From NCBI GenBank assembly GCA_001466705.2, contig LATX02000154.1:124001-188000 (forward strand): DNA of 64,000 nt. The letters are read 5' to 3'. Positions 51,198 through 62,143 of this stretch are shown one piece after another (position 1 is the first letter of the stretch; every line of letters begins with the position of its first letter). Source of the DNA: Moniliophthora roreri (taxonomy: Eukaryota; Basidiomycota; Agaricomycetes; Agaricales; Marasmiaceae). The notes beneath the pieces are model-generated. The model had not been told where the DNA came from and did not search any database. It worked only from the letters and a program-made list of their open reading frames with translations. Position numbers and translations under genes: made by a program.

Positions 51198-53747
51198 TCT
51201 GAAGTGGGAGCTCCGCAGCTCATGTGGTGATGGTGGTGGTATATGAGAGAGAGGAAGATAATATTCCGTGGGTGCGTACATTGTCACCTGATAGTCAAAG
51301 ACGTCCTACTGCCGCTGTCACCAGCAAAGATGAGACATTCTGGCTCTTTCCGGCAGAGAATGCAAGAAGTTTCTATATGTTGACCACGAAGCTTGTGAAT
51401 CATTTGAACGCCTTTGGCGAAACGAGCAGTCGATAGTATCACTTGTTCACAATCGACACCTTAACGGGTCGGACGAGATGCAATCCCAATGTATTTGCCT
51501 CGGGAACGCAATGAAAGGAAGACATATTTAGTTTTGCATTGTCGTGGTAATATCTCTTTGAGTAAATGGTATCTGGCCCAATCTACGCCACGGAAAAGCA
51601 TAGTCCCATGACACCACGCGTCGTAAATGCACTCGATGTGTTCTGACCTTACCTAGATATTTTATTCCTTCAGAAGAACTTGTGCCTCGATAACAGATAC
51701 TGACGCATGGCGAGTTGGATGGGAGTAGGGAAAAGCACAGACAGAAACTCAGAAAATAGGTATACCTCACTACGCGTCAGATCATGGGACCGTGGCTTCG
51801 CTCCGAGTATTCCAAATGCAATTGTTAGCTTGTGTCCGACGTAAAAAAAAAACCAGCTGAACCAAAATGAACTTCAAGAATGAGAGGTAAGCAAGTAAGG
51901 AGACTTAGCAATGGTTGAAACACACAAACCGCTTCAAGTTTGACCAATCAACATCTTGGATTCCATTCTCTTTTAGGCGGACCCAACGCCAAAGAGCTGA
52001 CTGCTTTGAGGACAATATACCACTTTGAAGTTGTCCGTCGAAAGAAATGCTGAGGGCGAGCACGGTTTCGGGAGCAAATATAGTTGACTAGGATCGGTAC
52101 AACCTTGAAGAAGTTTCACGGCGACAGGGTTGGCTGATTGAGGGATGAGAGCAAGTTAGTCGACGAGAAAGTGGATGGGGGAATTGAAATCGCTGACAGT
52201 GTACTTGTACTGCTAGGGAATAATGCTTGGGGTGTATGAGGTGGTCAAGGAGCCTTCATCAAAGGTCTACAAGATATGAAGTAAAGTGAGTGTCAGCAAA
52301 GGGAAATTTTCATGCAAACCATATTCATTCATCCTCAATAGTCGGCTCCCGCATTGTACTCCATCGTCGATGTGTCCTTAGTGGTGGCGAAAGACCGGTT
52401 TTACTCTCGGGTCGACGGCGGCGATGGGGGATGTCAAGACTAAACGTGGTATTCTGGCGCACCTCTACCAGCACCAAGGCTAAGGAACGAGGATGCCAGA
52501 AATCCACAGTGGACATCCACCACCTCACCGCCAAAACCTTGTATTCAACAGAAACCTAGGGCCCCAGATCTCATGCACCGCTCCGACCATACTATAATGA
52601 TATAATATTTTTTTTTACCATTATTGTGTACGGTGCGGACGCAGCACTGTCAGGTCTTTTTCACTCACCCTATTACTTATCCGAATCCCCTTTTCTAGGA
52701 GACCGTGTTCAATATCTCTCAGCAGCCTGATTCTGCCGCATCAGCACTCCAGTTTCCCCGTGTCCAGCTTGCCATGAAACGAATTCGGATATCAGAAACA
52801 CCTCCAGCCATATCCTATAAATCCTACCGATAATTGATGGCTGCGTGCAACAAACAATAATACAATGTCATCTTCACCAATGCCTTCCTTTCCGAAACCA
52901 CTGTTGTCGCATTCCTTTATTTCAACTTTCCCGGATCGTGCTTTTGGTGTCCTATTTGCCCATGCTAAGGACAGAAGTCGATTTCGCTAGCGATCGAGAG
53001 GCGTCGTGGCGGTACTCGGTCTCAGTAATACTAGGAGATTCACGCAACTCCATCAGACTACCGTTTGCCAGTCACGAACTACGCACTCAGATATCCTCGT
53101 CATTACATCCGCCTATTCCCCGACAATGTTCTCGAAGAGGCATGGGAAGGGATGTCTTTCGTGTAGGCCATGAAGCTGGTCGGTTTTCGATTGTGACACT
53201 ATGGCCAGATGTCGGCTTCCAAAGCACCTTTTTTTTCCCTGATCCAACCTCACCTCCGTTCCTTCGGGGCCATGGGGACGAATGAAGAGGAGAAACTCGC
53301 CTAGGGATGTCTTTCAGCTTGGAGTCCGAGAGGTGAAGCAAAGAGTAATAACAACGATGCTTTTGGTCTGTCCGAGTTCGGATCAGGTTTGCTGCCTTCG
53401 AAAAAGGTGCAAGGAGAATATGTACAGAGGAATCCCGTTTACGACACCCGCCCGCTACTCCATATCGTCAACGCAACGTGCTCATACGTTTCCCTTATGA
53501 GGCTTCATCGGGGCCGAGCTTTCCTAGCCTCGGTCAGGTGGTCTGTGTGCAGCTTGGACTTTGAGCTTGATACATTTCCGCTTACAGAGTTCATGGTCGT
53601 ATGTCTCGCACGGGCACTATGATGAGCTTGCTCATATATCTAATGCAGGCACCGCTCCGACCTCAACAATCTTGCTTATACTTATGTATATGGATAAAAC
53701 TATACTTGTACAGTACATGTAAATAGTATGGTTGTATTATTTAGAAA
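51198..53747. other. 2.5-kb gap with a possible unrecognised gene
   Basis: A plus-strand ORF chain around 52,845-53,620 begins after an A/T-rich upstream region. It is frameshifted between frames and matches no family known to me. Poly-A/T runs occur at 51,843-51,852 and 52,607-52,616. The remainder is unremarkable. Confidence 0.35.
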
Positions 53748-55993
53748 TCAGTCATCAAAAATTGGGGTAAACTGAAACAGTTGTGTTGGAATGAGTTTCT
53801 TAATGGCCAAGTCAAGCTCGAGATGATATATGCCACCGTCTAAACTCGACTGAGAACATGGGAAAGTCAAATGGTTTGAACTCGCGTTCTTTTGAGCACA
53901 ACCACAACCATCCCCAACAGAGACTAATTGGAAGCGATCCGAGTGGAAGAAATCCGGAATGGTGGGGTACGTATCATGAAGGGCTCCTAGCCGGGGCATT
54001 TCAAAGGGGATGAGGGGCCCAAAGACACTATCTGAGCGAAGGAGGATACAACCCAATTCTAAGGCAGCAGCATCCAGAACTTGATGAAGTACCGCATCAG
54101 GAATGTCCGATTGGGATACCTTAATGCAAAGGCAGTGTGAGGGATCAGAGAAACGACGTATGATGTCGGCAGGTACATTGGGCTCCATCTGTACGAAGAT
54201 TTTGAGTGAAAGTCATTGACCATGCTACAAGACACGTACTTGTAAGCGCCGCCGCAGTCTTTCACTGCCGATAAAAAAGTAACGTATGCCAGTATTATCA
54301 CTCTGACCGCGATTGCTAATTCTGTGTAAATAATTCCTGATATGGATTCCGAGTTTCTTTGTGAAATCAACATTTCGAAGAGCATCCAAGGTCTCGACGT
54401 CAAGGTTGCTTCCGAAGCAATAATATCCCCAGAACACCCATGCGTATTCAAAAAGATGGTCTCTAGTAATTCAAGTCAATAGGTTACATTTCTTCCTGTG
54501 TGAACACGCACTGCTCATAGGATAACCCGTTCCCATCCCCGTCACAAATGCGGGAGTAATGATCAATGGCACGAAGAAAATGAGCAGTAACAAAGGTATT
54601 CCAGGTCCGCTCGTCTCCCAGAAAGAAGTCACCAGACCGGGTTGGATCACGTAGAAAATCGCTAAACGATGCATGTGGGATGCGGATAGTGTCATAGGGC
54701 CCACCAATGTCAAGAACTGAATGCATACCACGCAAGGTTGAGATGACCTCTCCTTCTTGTAGCATGAGAAATGCCTCAACAAATGATGGTGTTGGAGGAG
54801 TTATCACCGTTGTGCGTCTGAGCATTGGCATCAGCACAACAGCCCGAATGACCTTTTGAAGTTTGGAGTGAATCCGATGAGGGTTGGACAAGAGGATCTG
54901 ACGATAAAGTATATCCAAATCATGATAAGGTGAGTCTGACTCCAGATCCAGCACTGATCGGGTTCCGGGGTGGAGAATAATCTCCAACTGTGTGCAAGGA
55001 TTGGAGTATTCGTCGTCAATGAACTTGATAACTGTGGTAGCATAGATAAACTGCCCGGATGCCTTCTGCACAAGCTCATCTATAATGCCAGGATCAGGCC
55101 ATGAAGATGGAAATGGGATGTGCTGGTAAGCGGAATCACTGCGTATTCGTTGGAACTCGCTGGTCAGAAAGGTACTGATATCGCGACTGGGTCGGAGTAT
55201 CTCGCTCAGAGCGACGCGACGTAGATATGGACGAAAGACATCAGTGTCAAACACTTCGCGGATGGGCGGTTCTGGCCTGCTACACACGAGGAAGCGAATT
55301 CGGATGTGCTCGGAGAATATGGTTGCAAGGATAGAAAGGATACGCTGCTGTTCCCGACTACCATTGCACTCATCCAGGCCATCAATGATGACAACCCACG
55401 GGAAACGATTCAGCTCTGTGAGAACCTTACAAGGTTCGACGATAAGCTTCTCATATTGCTCCTCAAGCGAAGCTTGCAGGATGGTCGGATTGCCCCTCAG
55501 AGCCTCTTCAATTGGTAGCCGGAGCTCTGGAATAGAGGTCGCGAGTGCGTGGGCAATGGTTAAAAATAAGGGCCTGGCATTGTTACGCTTTGGATCTCCT
55601 CGTGAAAAGAAGAAACTGGACACGAGGAATCCTTCCCGCTGGCCCGTTTCTGCGATGGTTTGGGCAATGGCTGATTTTCCTGTGCCAGCAGGACCGTATA
55701 GCCAAAACACGCGATCGGCCCAGGAAGGATCATAGATCCATCGGTGAAGTATCTCCAAGATGTGTTGACGAGTGTCTGGGTGGCATTTTGGAGGTGGGTA
55801 GCGCGTTTCTGAGTTATGGCTAGCGCCAACGTCCTTGATGGCATCCCAGAGATCACGTAGAGCTGTACAAAGCATCAACATGGACACAAAGATATAGATC
55901 AAACCACGCACGATCATTATAGTTATTGATAACACGATCCGCAATGCTGAAATATCCGCCGTTGATCTGGAAGCCATGGGAATTCTCGAACAT
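53748..55993 (-). CDS. NACHT NLR-like protein 2 (NTPase), shorter paralogue
   Basis: The best start is ATG 55993, in a different frame from the longest ORF. It gives an N-terminal motif GFQINGGYFSIAD that aligns with the first exon of NACHT 1. The intron at 55863-55911 joins to LRDLWDAIKDVGASHNSETR. The NACHT core has Walker A GPAGTGKSAIAQ, FFFSRGDPKRNNARPLF and Walker B WVVIIDGLDEC, followed by RIRFLVCSRPEPPIR. After 54,520 an intron removes the apparent stop and the next exons continue (FEYAWVFWGYYC, ADIIRRFSDPSHC). It ends at 53748, about 115 residues before the equivalent end of NACHT 1. It is otherwise intact and has no obvious repeat domain at the C-terminus. The two paralogues are inverted relative to each other. 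Confidence 0.8.
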
Positions 55994-56700
55994 CGACTGT
56001 CGTTGCTCCGATCCCATGGGAGCAGGAAGATGGCGAGATAATGAGGGTCAAGATTGAGACTAAAGATGTATCGAGAAGCTGCACATTGCGTGTGCGTGTC
56101 AGAGCGAGCGTGTGTCACTGTCAGTCCTCGGATTACGTTTGATGTGCAGACGGTCCTCACCTGGCAAATCTTTTCGGCATTCGTTAGACGCTCTTGCCAT
56201 GGTTTGACAAAGCTCACTCGACTTGTCTTGACCTAAAGACGCCGGAGAGCTGTACAGAGTGTTAGAACCAACAGATGAGTCACATGACATTATGTCCCGC
56301 AACCATTCAAAAAATAATAACAGCTCACAAGGTGGCTTTGAAAGAAAAAGAGCTCCGAAGAAACGTTAGAGATGACATCCTCGAGAGCTCATCGGGGCTC
56401 TTTTTAGACGAAAAGGATGCTGCGAATTGTTATTTAATTTTCAATGTTGGGTTTTATGTGCCAAGCGTCCGTAAGCGCCCACCTTTTTTTGCGCAATGCA
56501 CGGTAGAGGCTGTCCAGCTTATATAATCATAAGCGCCCAAACTCGTGTCCCACCCACATCAGCAAAGTCCGGAGACAGTTATAACTGGGTACCAACCCTT
56601 GAGATTGGTGACAACCCCCCATTAAGGTCACCATCAATTACAGCTGCAACCATAATCAATCTCCAGCATGATGTAGCACCTGATACCCAGCACCAACAGT
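55994..56700. other. Upstream region of NACHT 2, no other gene
   Basis: No gene is recognised. Several open frames overlap here because the antisense of the NACHT first exon region is also open. CpG content falls off toward the right end. Confidence 0.45.
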
Positions 56701-57929
56701 CTCGAGGATTGTGACGAGTTGCTGGAGATATAATAGGTGAGGGATAATACAACACATAGCAGATAATACAACATGTATGGTGTAATATGACGAGCAGCCA
56801 ATGATATAGCAAGTGACAAGGAATAGCACAAAAGATAGGATTTATAGCAAGTTTCGAGGGTTAAGGCAAGTTTCAGAGGTTATGCTGGGTTACAGAGGGT
56901 TATGACTGGTTTTGATCACTATAGCTACTTGTGAGGGATTCAACTGCTTACTAGGCTTCTAACCAAGAATGCACAACATATCATATCTTCTTGCTTATGT
57001 CGTATTGTAGGTATCACAGTGAATTGTAGGCAATATGAGCAAATTTATTATTGTGCAAATCAACAGATGAGAACATAATGATGTACATTATGAAGCCTAC
57101 AAGAACCCTCTACATGACCACATAAGAGACAATAAAAATTGGTAAAGGTCATTAGTACTAAATCATCAAGAGAAGTATGAAGAATGAACCTGATAAGCAG
57201 AAGGGTGGCTTACAGATCACCGGCATCTACCAGCATCACATACTGAGAATGCAAGGAGACTTGGTCAAGCTGCAGAAAGAGTAGCTGTCAATTCTCAGGA
57301 ATGGACTTACAATCTCACACTGACACATCGCAACAGCGCCACTGAAGCAAATGCTTGCTAAGGTACCCTGATGGACATAATGTAAGACTGGTCTTTAAGA
57401 TCAATGAGACGTACTGACACAATGAGGCAGTTCTGGTGATATTGGTATTGTTGGCCTTGAAGCTGAACCAACTCACAGCATCAATAAGCTGAGTGAAGGT
57501 CCTCCAGTGTGCCAGGATGATGATGGAGAGTGTAAATGAGCGATATGATGACTCAGAATCGGGTTCATAGGATAGTAGCATCTGGCAGCTGGATGTGTTT
57601 GCATCATATGAGGATTCAGATAATTGCAGGAGACATTGGTTTAGGACAAAACAGTGCAGAAAAAAGGGCATAAGAATCATTAAGAAAANCATATATCAAA
57701 TAAGCCTAAACCTGTTCAGCAAAAAGGGGATAATTCAAATAGGCTTTTATAAAGAGGCAGAAACTCTATCTCCTTTAAAGGACTACTACATGCTATCTTC
57801 ACTTCTAAAAGCTCTCTAAAAAGGGCTTCTGCAACTAAACACAGCTACAAAACCCACACACACACACACACACACAACACACACTAAAACCCACAATAGA
57901 GGCTTCTATAAGTGAGAAAGCACTGTAAA
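56701..57929. repeat. CpG-poor repeat DNA with N at 57689 and a CA microsatellite
   Basis: No gene is visible. A minus-strand ORF at 57315-57692 runs through the N and has low complexity. A CA dinucleotide run of about 11 units lies at 57855-57876. GAGGGTTA and GAGGTTATG-like repeats occur near 56,860-56,910. Confidence 0.6.
57689..57689. other. Single N
   Basis: One ambiguous base lies in A-rich repeat sequence, one of three in the window. Like the others it lies in a CpG-poor repeat region. Confidence 0.8.
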
Positions 57930-57996
57930 AGTCTGCTACAAGACTGAGTCTATCTCAAGTGATTCAGGGTGAGAAAAGGGACAGAACTCTTTCACT

Positions 57997-58377
57997 ATGT
58001 ACAAGGTGTTCTTTTAACATGGTTTTCTGATTGAGAAAACACTTAATCTTCTTGCAAAGAAGATTTTTATAAAACTATATATAAATTCTAAATTTTAATT
58101 GTATCCCCTCAACAAGAATATGTCTGGAGAATGCTAAATTTTCACCAGCAAAAGATATAGAATTAATAGATAATGCAATATATTAGAATAATTTCCATGC
58201 TAAGAATATATTAAATTTTCTCTGTTTGAAGATGCTCAGAAAATGCTGATAAGATAAGATAAAAATTCCAAATTTTCTATTGTGGGAAAGTCAGAGAAAA
58301 CAGTAGGGAAATCATATGGAAACACTATATTTTTAAACAGTTTTTAGATAGTTTTCATATAGTTTTCCTTGTGTATT
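57997..58377. mobile_element. Truncated copy of the AT-rich MITE
   Basis: The sequence starts with CACTATGTACAAGGTGTTC and matches about half of the MITE at 7768-8514, with around 10 percent divergence by eye. It ends at the N at 58378 without a right terminal repeat. Confidence 0.8.
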
Positions 58378-58378
58378 N
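58378..58378. other. Single N at a duplicated junction
   Basis: The N follows the truncated MITE. Immediately after it, the flank at 57930-57996 is repeated without change at 58379-58445, leading into a second, full-length MITE copy. The same pattern was seen at 2586. Confidence 0.8.
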
Positions 58379-58445
58379 AGTCTGCTACAAGACTGAGTCT
58401 ATCTCAAGTGATTCAGGGTGAGAAAAGGGACAGAACTCTTTCACT

Positions 58446-59181
58446 ATGTACAAGGTGTTCTTTTAACATGGTTTTCTGATTGAGAAAACACTTAATCTTC
58501 TTGCAAAGAGAATTTTTATAAAACCATATATAAATTCTAAATTTCAATTGTGTCCTCTCAACAAGAATATGCCTGGAGAATACTAAATTTTCAGCAGCAA
58601 AAGATATGGAATTTTCAAATTCTGAGAATTAATAGATAATACAATATATTAGAATAATTTCCATACTGAGAAAACATTAAATTTTCTCTGTTTGAAAATG
58701 CTCAGGAAATGCTGATAAGATAAGATAAAAATACCACATTTTCTATTGTGGGAAAGTCAGAGAAAACACTAGGAAAACACTAGGAAAATGAATGTGAAAA
58801 CACTATATTTTAAAGCAGTTCTTAGATAGTTTTCATATAGTTTTCCTTTCGTATTTAACATGTTTCCTTTGATATAAAATTCAAAATCTTATATTTATTT
58901 TCTGAATGTTTTCTCACTATTTTATAAGGCAGAAAATTTAGTATATTTGTAATTAGAAAATTAAAGGATAATTCTATAATTTCATTATCATAAAATAATA
59001 AAAAAACATAGACCCTTCTGGAAATTAAAATCCAGAGTATGCTTGCTGTTTTCAATATGTGATGACAACTTGAAACTAATAGAATTTTCTGAGTGTTGTC
59101 TGGAAGCAAATATATAGCAGTATTCTGGGTGTATTTCCTTTGTATTAAATAGCATAAAAAGAACACCTTGTACATAGTGTG
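58446..59181. mobile_element. Full-length copy of the AT-rich MITE
   Basis: The ends are CACTATGTACAAGGTGTTC and its reverse complement form ...CACCTTGTACATAGTG, an almost perfect inverted pair. The interior is close to that of the nested copy at 7768-8514. No transposase is present, so it needs an autonomous partner elsewhere. Confidence 0.85.
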
Positions 59182-60084
59182 TAGTCTTTGATTACTTGGG
59201 TTATCACTTCAGAGTAGTCTTACCATCGCCTCAGTGCAGTTAGCTGTTGTATTTAGGCTTGATTGAGATAATAGAAATTAGAAAACACACAATAAAAACA
59301 AATTATTAAACAAATGTATCCTCGTAGTCTCTACATCGATAAACAAATACATGCTTATTTGGTTCACAAACATCAAATAGAGTCTAAGTGCAGTAACTCT
59401 GATCATGCTGAACCACACTCTGCACATCACCATGCCCACACATAGACAATAGTAGAGCAGGATCTGATCAACAGATCAGCTCTTTGTGTAGCACATTCAA
59501 GTGGTATTAGCGGGAAGGGGCAAGGGAAGGTGGGGGAGGAGGGGAGATGGTAGTGGGAGGGAAGAAAGAGAAGTTGAGGTGTTTGGAATTCTCAGACGGT
59601 CTTTATATGACGATTGAGGGCATGTATGGACCAGTTTAGGGTAGGTCACTGGTTTAGAGTTTTTGGTGTGTGGTTGCCAGGGATGTCCTTTGTGTTTTTG
59701 AGGTGTTGAAGGTGTTGAATAGTATTGAAGAGATGATGAGCAAGGCAAAAGAGCTTGATGACATGTGACACATCATAAACTCTGAGGAGTCTGGCATCTG
59801 GATCTGATGCTCTGACAACCATCATGTGTCTCACTTGGTCTCCTCCACCATGTCTGATGACATTGACAGCACATACAGTCCAAAATCAAATCAACCATCT
59901 CATTACAGGCCAAGAGTTGACTTATAGGACAGTCAGTGCTTGCAAGTGGGAGGGAAGGAGTTCTTGTGGGGTGTATTTACTGTTCAGAAGGTGTCACTGA
60001 TTGTACCTTCTAGAACTCAATACATTTTATAAGAACTGTCCTGAGACATTGTAACAAAGCTTGGGCATTATATCACTCTCTGAC
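59182..60084. repeat. CpG-poor DNA with a transposon-like relic ORF
   Basis: On the minus strand about 59,640-59,890 keeps protein-like codons (MVVRASDPDARLLRVYDVSH) in one frame but has no start or end. It is probably a decayed transposon or retroelement protein that I cannot place. The remainder is AT-rich and without features. Confidence 0.4.
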
Positions 60085-60310
60085 AGTGATAGAGGGATAT
60101 AACCCATCATGACGGTTACAAGAGGTTATAACCCTGTTTACAACTCTGGCTACACCCAGCATTATGACCCTTTGTAACCGTTGTGAAGGGTTATGACTAG
60201 AGTTACATCCACGGTTATAACCCCCATTCACAGTCATGGGGGTTATAACACATGTTGTATTCTCAAGGTACAGTAACGGGGTATTATATATGTGGTTACA
60301 ACACTAATGG
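60085..60310. repeat. Cluster of GGTTATAACC palindromic repeats
   Basis: At least five near-copies of GGTTATAACC, each an almost perfect palindrome, occur here in both orientations, together with GGTTACAA and TTGTAACC variants. Such arrays are typical of the subterminal repeats that bind transposases of hAT-like elements, but no terminal repeats or target duplications were found. Confidence 0.6.
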
Positions 60311-62143
60311 ACTCATAGGCAATGTGGATTGGGCATTGTTTCCCCTGCTAACCTGTTATATCATTCTCTGGTTTTTGCTGATGCACTCCTTGATCTTGAT
60401 CACTACGTTCTCCTCGCTATACTGCACCAATGACCTCAAGAGTGTGTTATTTAATCACATAATATAGTATCTGTCCTTGCTCTTCTCCACCTCTGAACAA
60501 CGAATGGAGAAAGTTCTTTTGCTGGGCGCATTAACACGTCCTGTCACATGCCTATCACACACTGCCGTGCTTGAAATGCCTCAAAAACAGATGCATGTTC
60601 GTCCCCACATGTACACCTCTCCCTGCCTCAAACCAAGAGAGACATTTCTGTTTTGAAGGCCACTGAACAACTTGTACTTATTACTTTCTCGATTTAGACC
60701 TTCAGTCCCCAGATAATCTACATGACATCATTAAATAATCTCAAAATTCAAAATCTAATAAGTACAAAGTGTTCTTTGTTTCATTCCTGCAGCATTCCAC
60801 TCATGAAACGAATATTTCGTTGTGCTCTGAGCTGGGGAGCTCTTGAGACAAGATTTTGGTAGAAGGCAAATACGAACAAACACGGAGGGCCTCGCGGGCA
60901 TTGCGCATCACCACACAATATGTTCGACAGGCCGATACCGCACTCTTACCTTGACCTCACCATCTCTCACCACCTTTCTGCTCCTACCGAGGCAGTAATT
61001 GCCGATGCTCGAGAATTCCCGGAAATACTGTGGTCAATTCAACAACGCAGATCGCAACATCAGCTTTATCAGTTTATCAGCAAGAAAAATCGTAAGATAG
61101 GGCTCAGACGCAAGTCGCACGACATTCTCACCTGACGAATATAAAAGTCCAATCAGCAGTAGTCCAATGTGGATTGAACATGGCGAGCTAAAGCTCCGTG
61201 AGCAACATATCTCGAGAAAAATCCTCTAGCGTGCTACCCAACTACCCATTGACATACACAAGACATCGGCCCCATCTCAAGATTTCTTGAAACCATTATT
61301 AACAGCCATGCACCGTGATAACTAAATTTTTTCGACGAAAAGGTCTTGTTCGTGGTACTTGTGTAGCTGTGATCTTTTCTGTACTGACTTTGCCTCTACT
61401 ACAATATATCCAAATTTTGTACTTCCTTTCTCACCGCAGTATCGAATGGCATGATAGGCGCCATTGCGAGTACCAAAACGAGGATGAATTGGGCTCAAGG
61501 CATCTGGATCATAGTTACAAAATCAGCCATGGACAACAAGCGTACTCGCCAAAGGACCGTTCTCACTCCCTGGTCCAGGCGTCATAGTATGGGGAATCTG
61601 CGTGGAATCGAGATGAACCGCCAGTGATTTTGTGTCTTGCGATGATGGCACCGTCGTGACAGTGGAGTACAGGCGACGCGTTTTCTAAAATCCTCTGTAT
61701 GTGTCACTGTGCACACCTTCCTCAGCCTACTACCTCACAGAAACTCCAAAACGTTCCAGCTTCATCAGCGCTTCCTCCTTGCGCATTCCCATCACAAGCC
61801 TCGGGCTTAGCCCTTCAAACAGTTAGAACGTCAACTTCATGACATGCATACAAAGGTCAGTATACCTTATGAGCTGCTACTCTGAACTTGGTACGCTGGG
61901 TCAAGGCTGGGCATTGGCAAGTGACATGTACCCGGCACACCCGGGCAGAGGCGGGCGCCGCCCTCGACTCAACCCCGTAACTTGGGCATTGGACAACTTC
62001 TTGACCCTAGGCTCAAGCCGGGTTGCCATTTCGTATGAAGTAGCTGACTCTTTACAGACTCTTTACATCTTTATATCAATGATATTAGGAAACGGAACTC
62101 CATATTTACAACAATAAGATACTACCCTTAGGATATGCGAGCC
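60311..62143. other. Gene-poor stretch without a recognised gene
   Basis: CpG becomes frequent again after about 60,500. ORFs of 70-90 codons occur, but none shows a family or splice chain. A short GC-rich patch at 61,935-61,975 has ACCCGGCACACCCGGG-type repeats. Confidence 0.45.

Noticed and set aside
55244..55823. Plus-strand ORFs of 163 and 92 codons antisense to NACHT 2
   Set aside because: They are antisense shadows of a well supported NTPase exon.
56054..56236. Short plus-strand ORF upstream of NACHT 2 considered as a divergently transcribed gene
   Set aside because: It is antisense to the 5' end of the longest minus-strand open frame and has no independent support.
57855..57876. CA repeat considered as part of a CRISPR-like or regulatory array
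   Set aside because: It is a plain dinucleotide microsatellite; no spacer structure exists, and CRISPR is not expected in a fungal nuclear genome.
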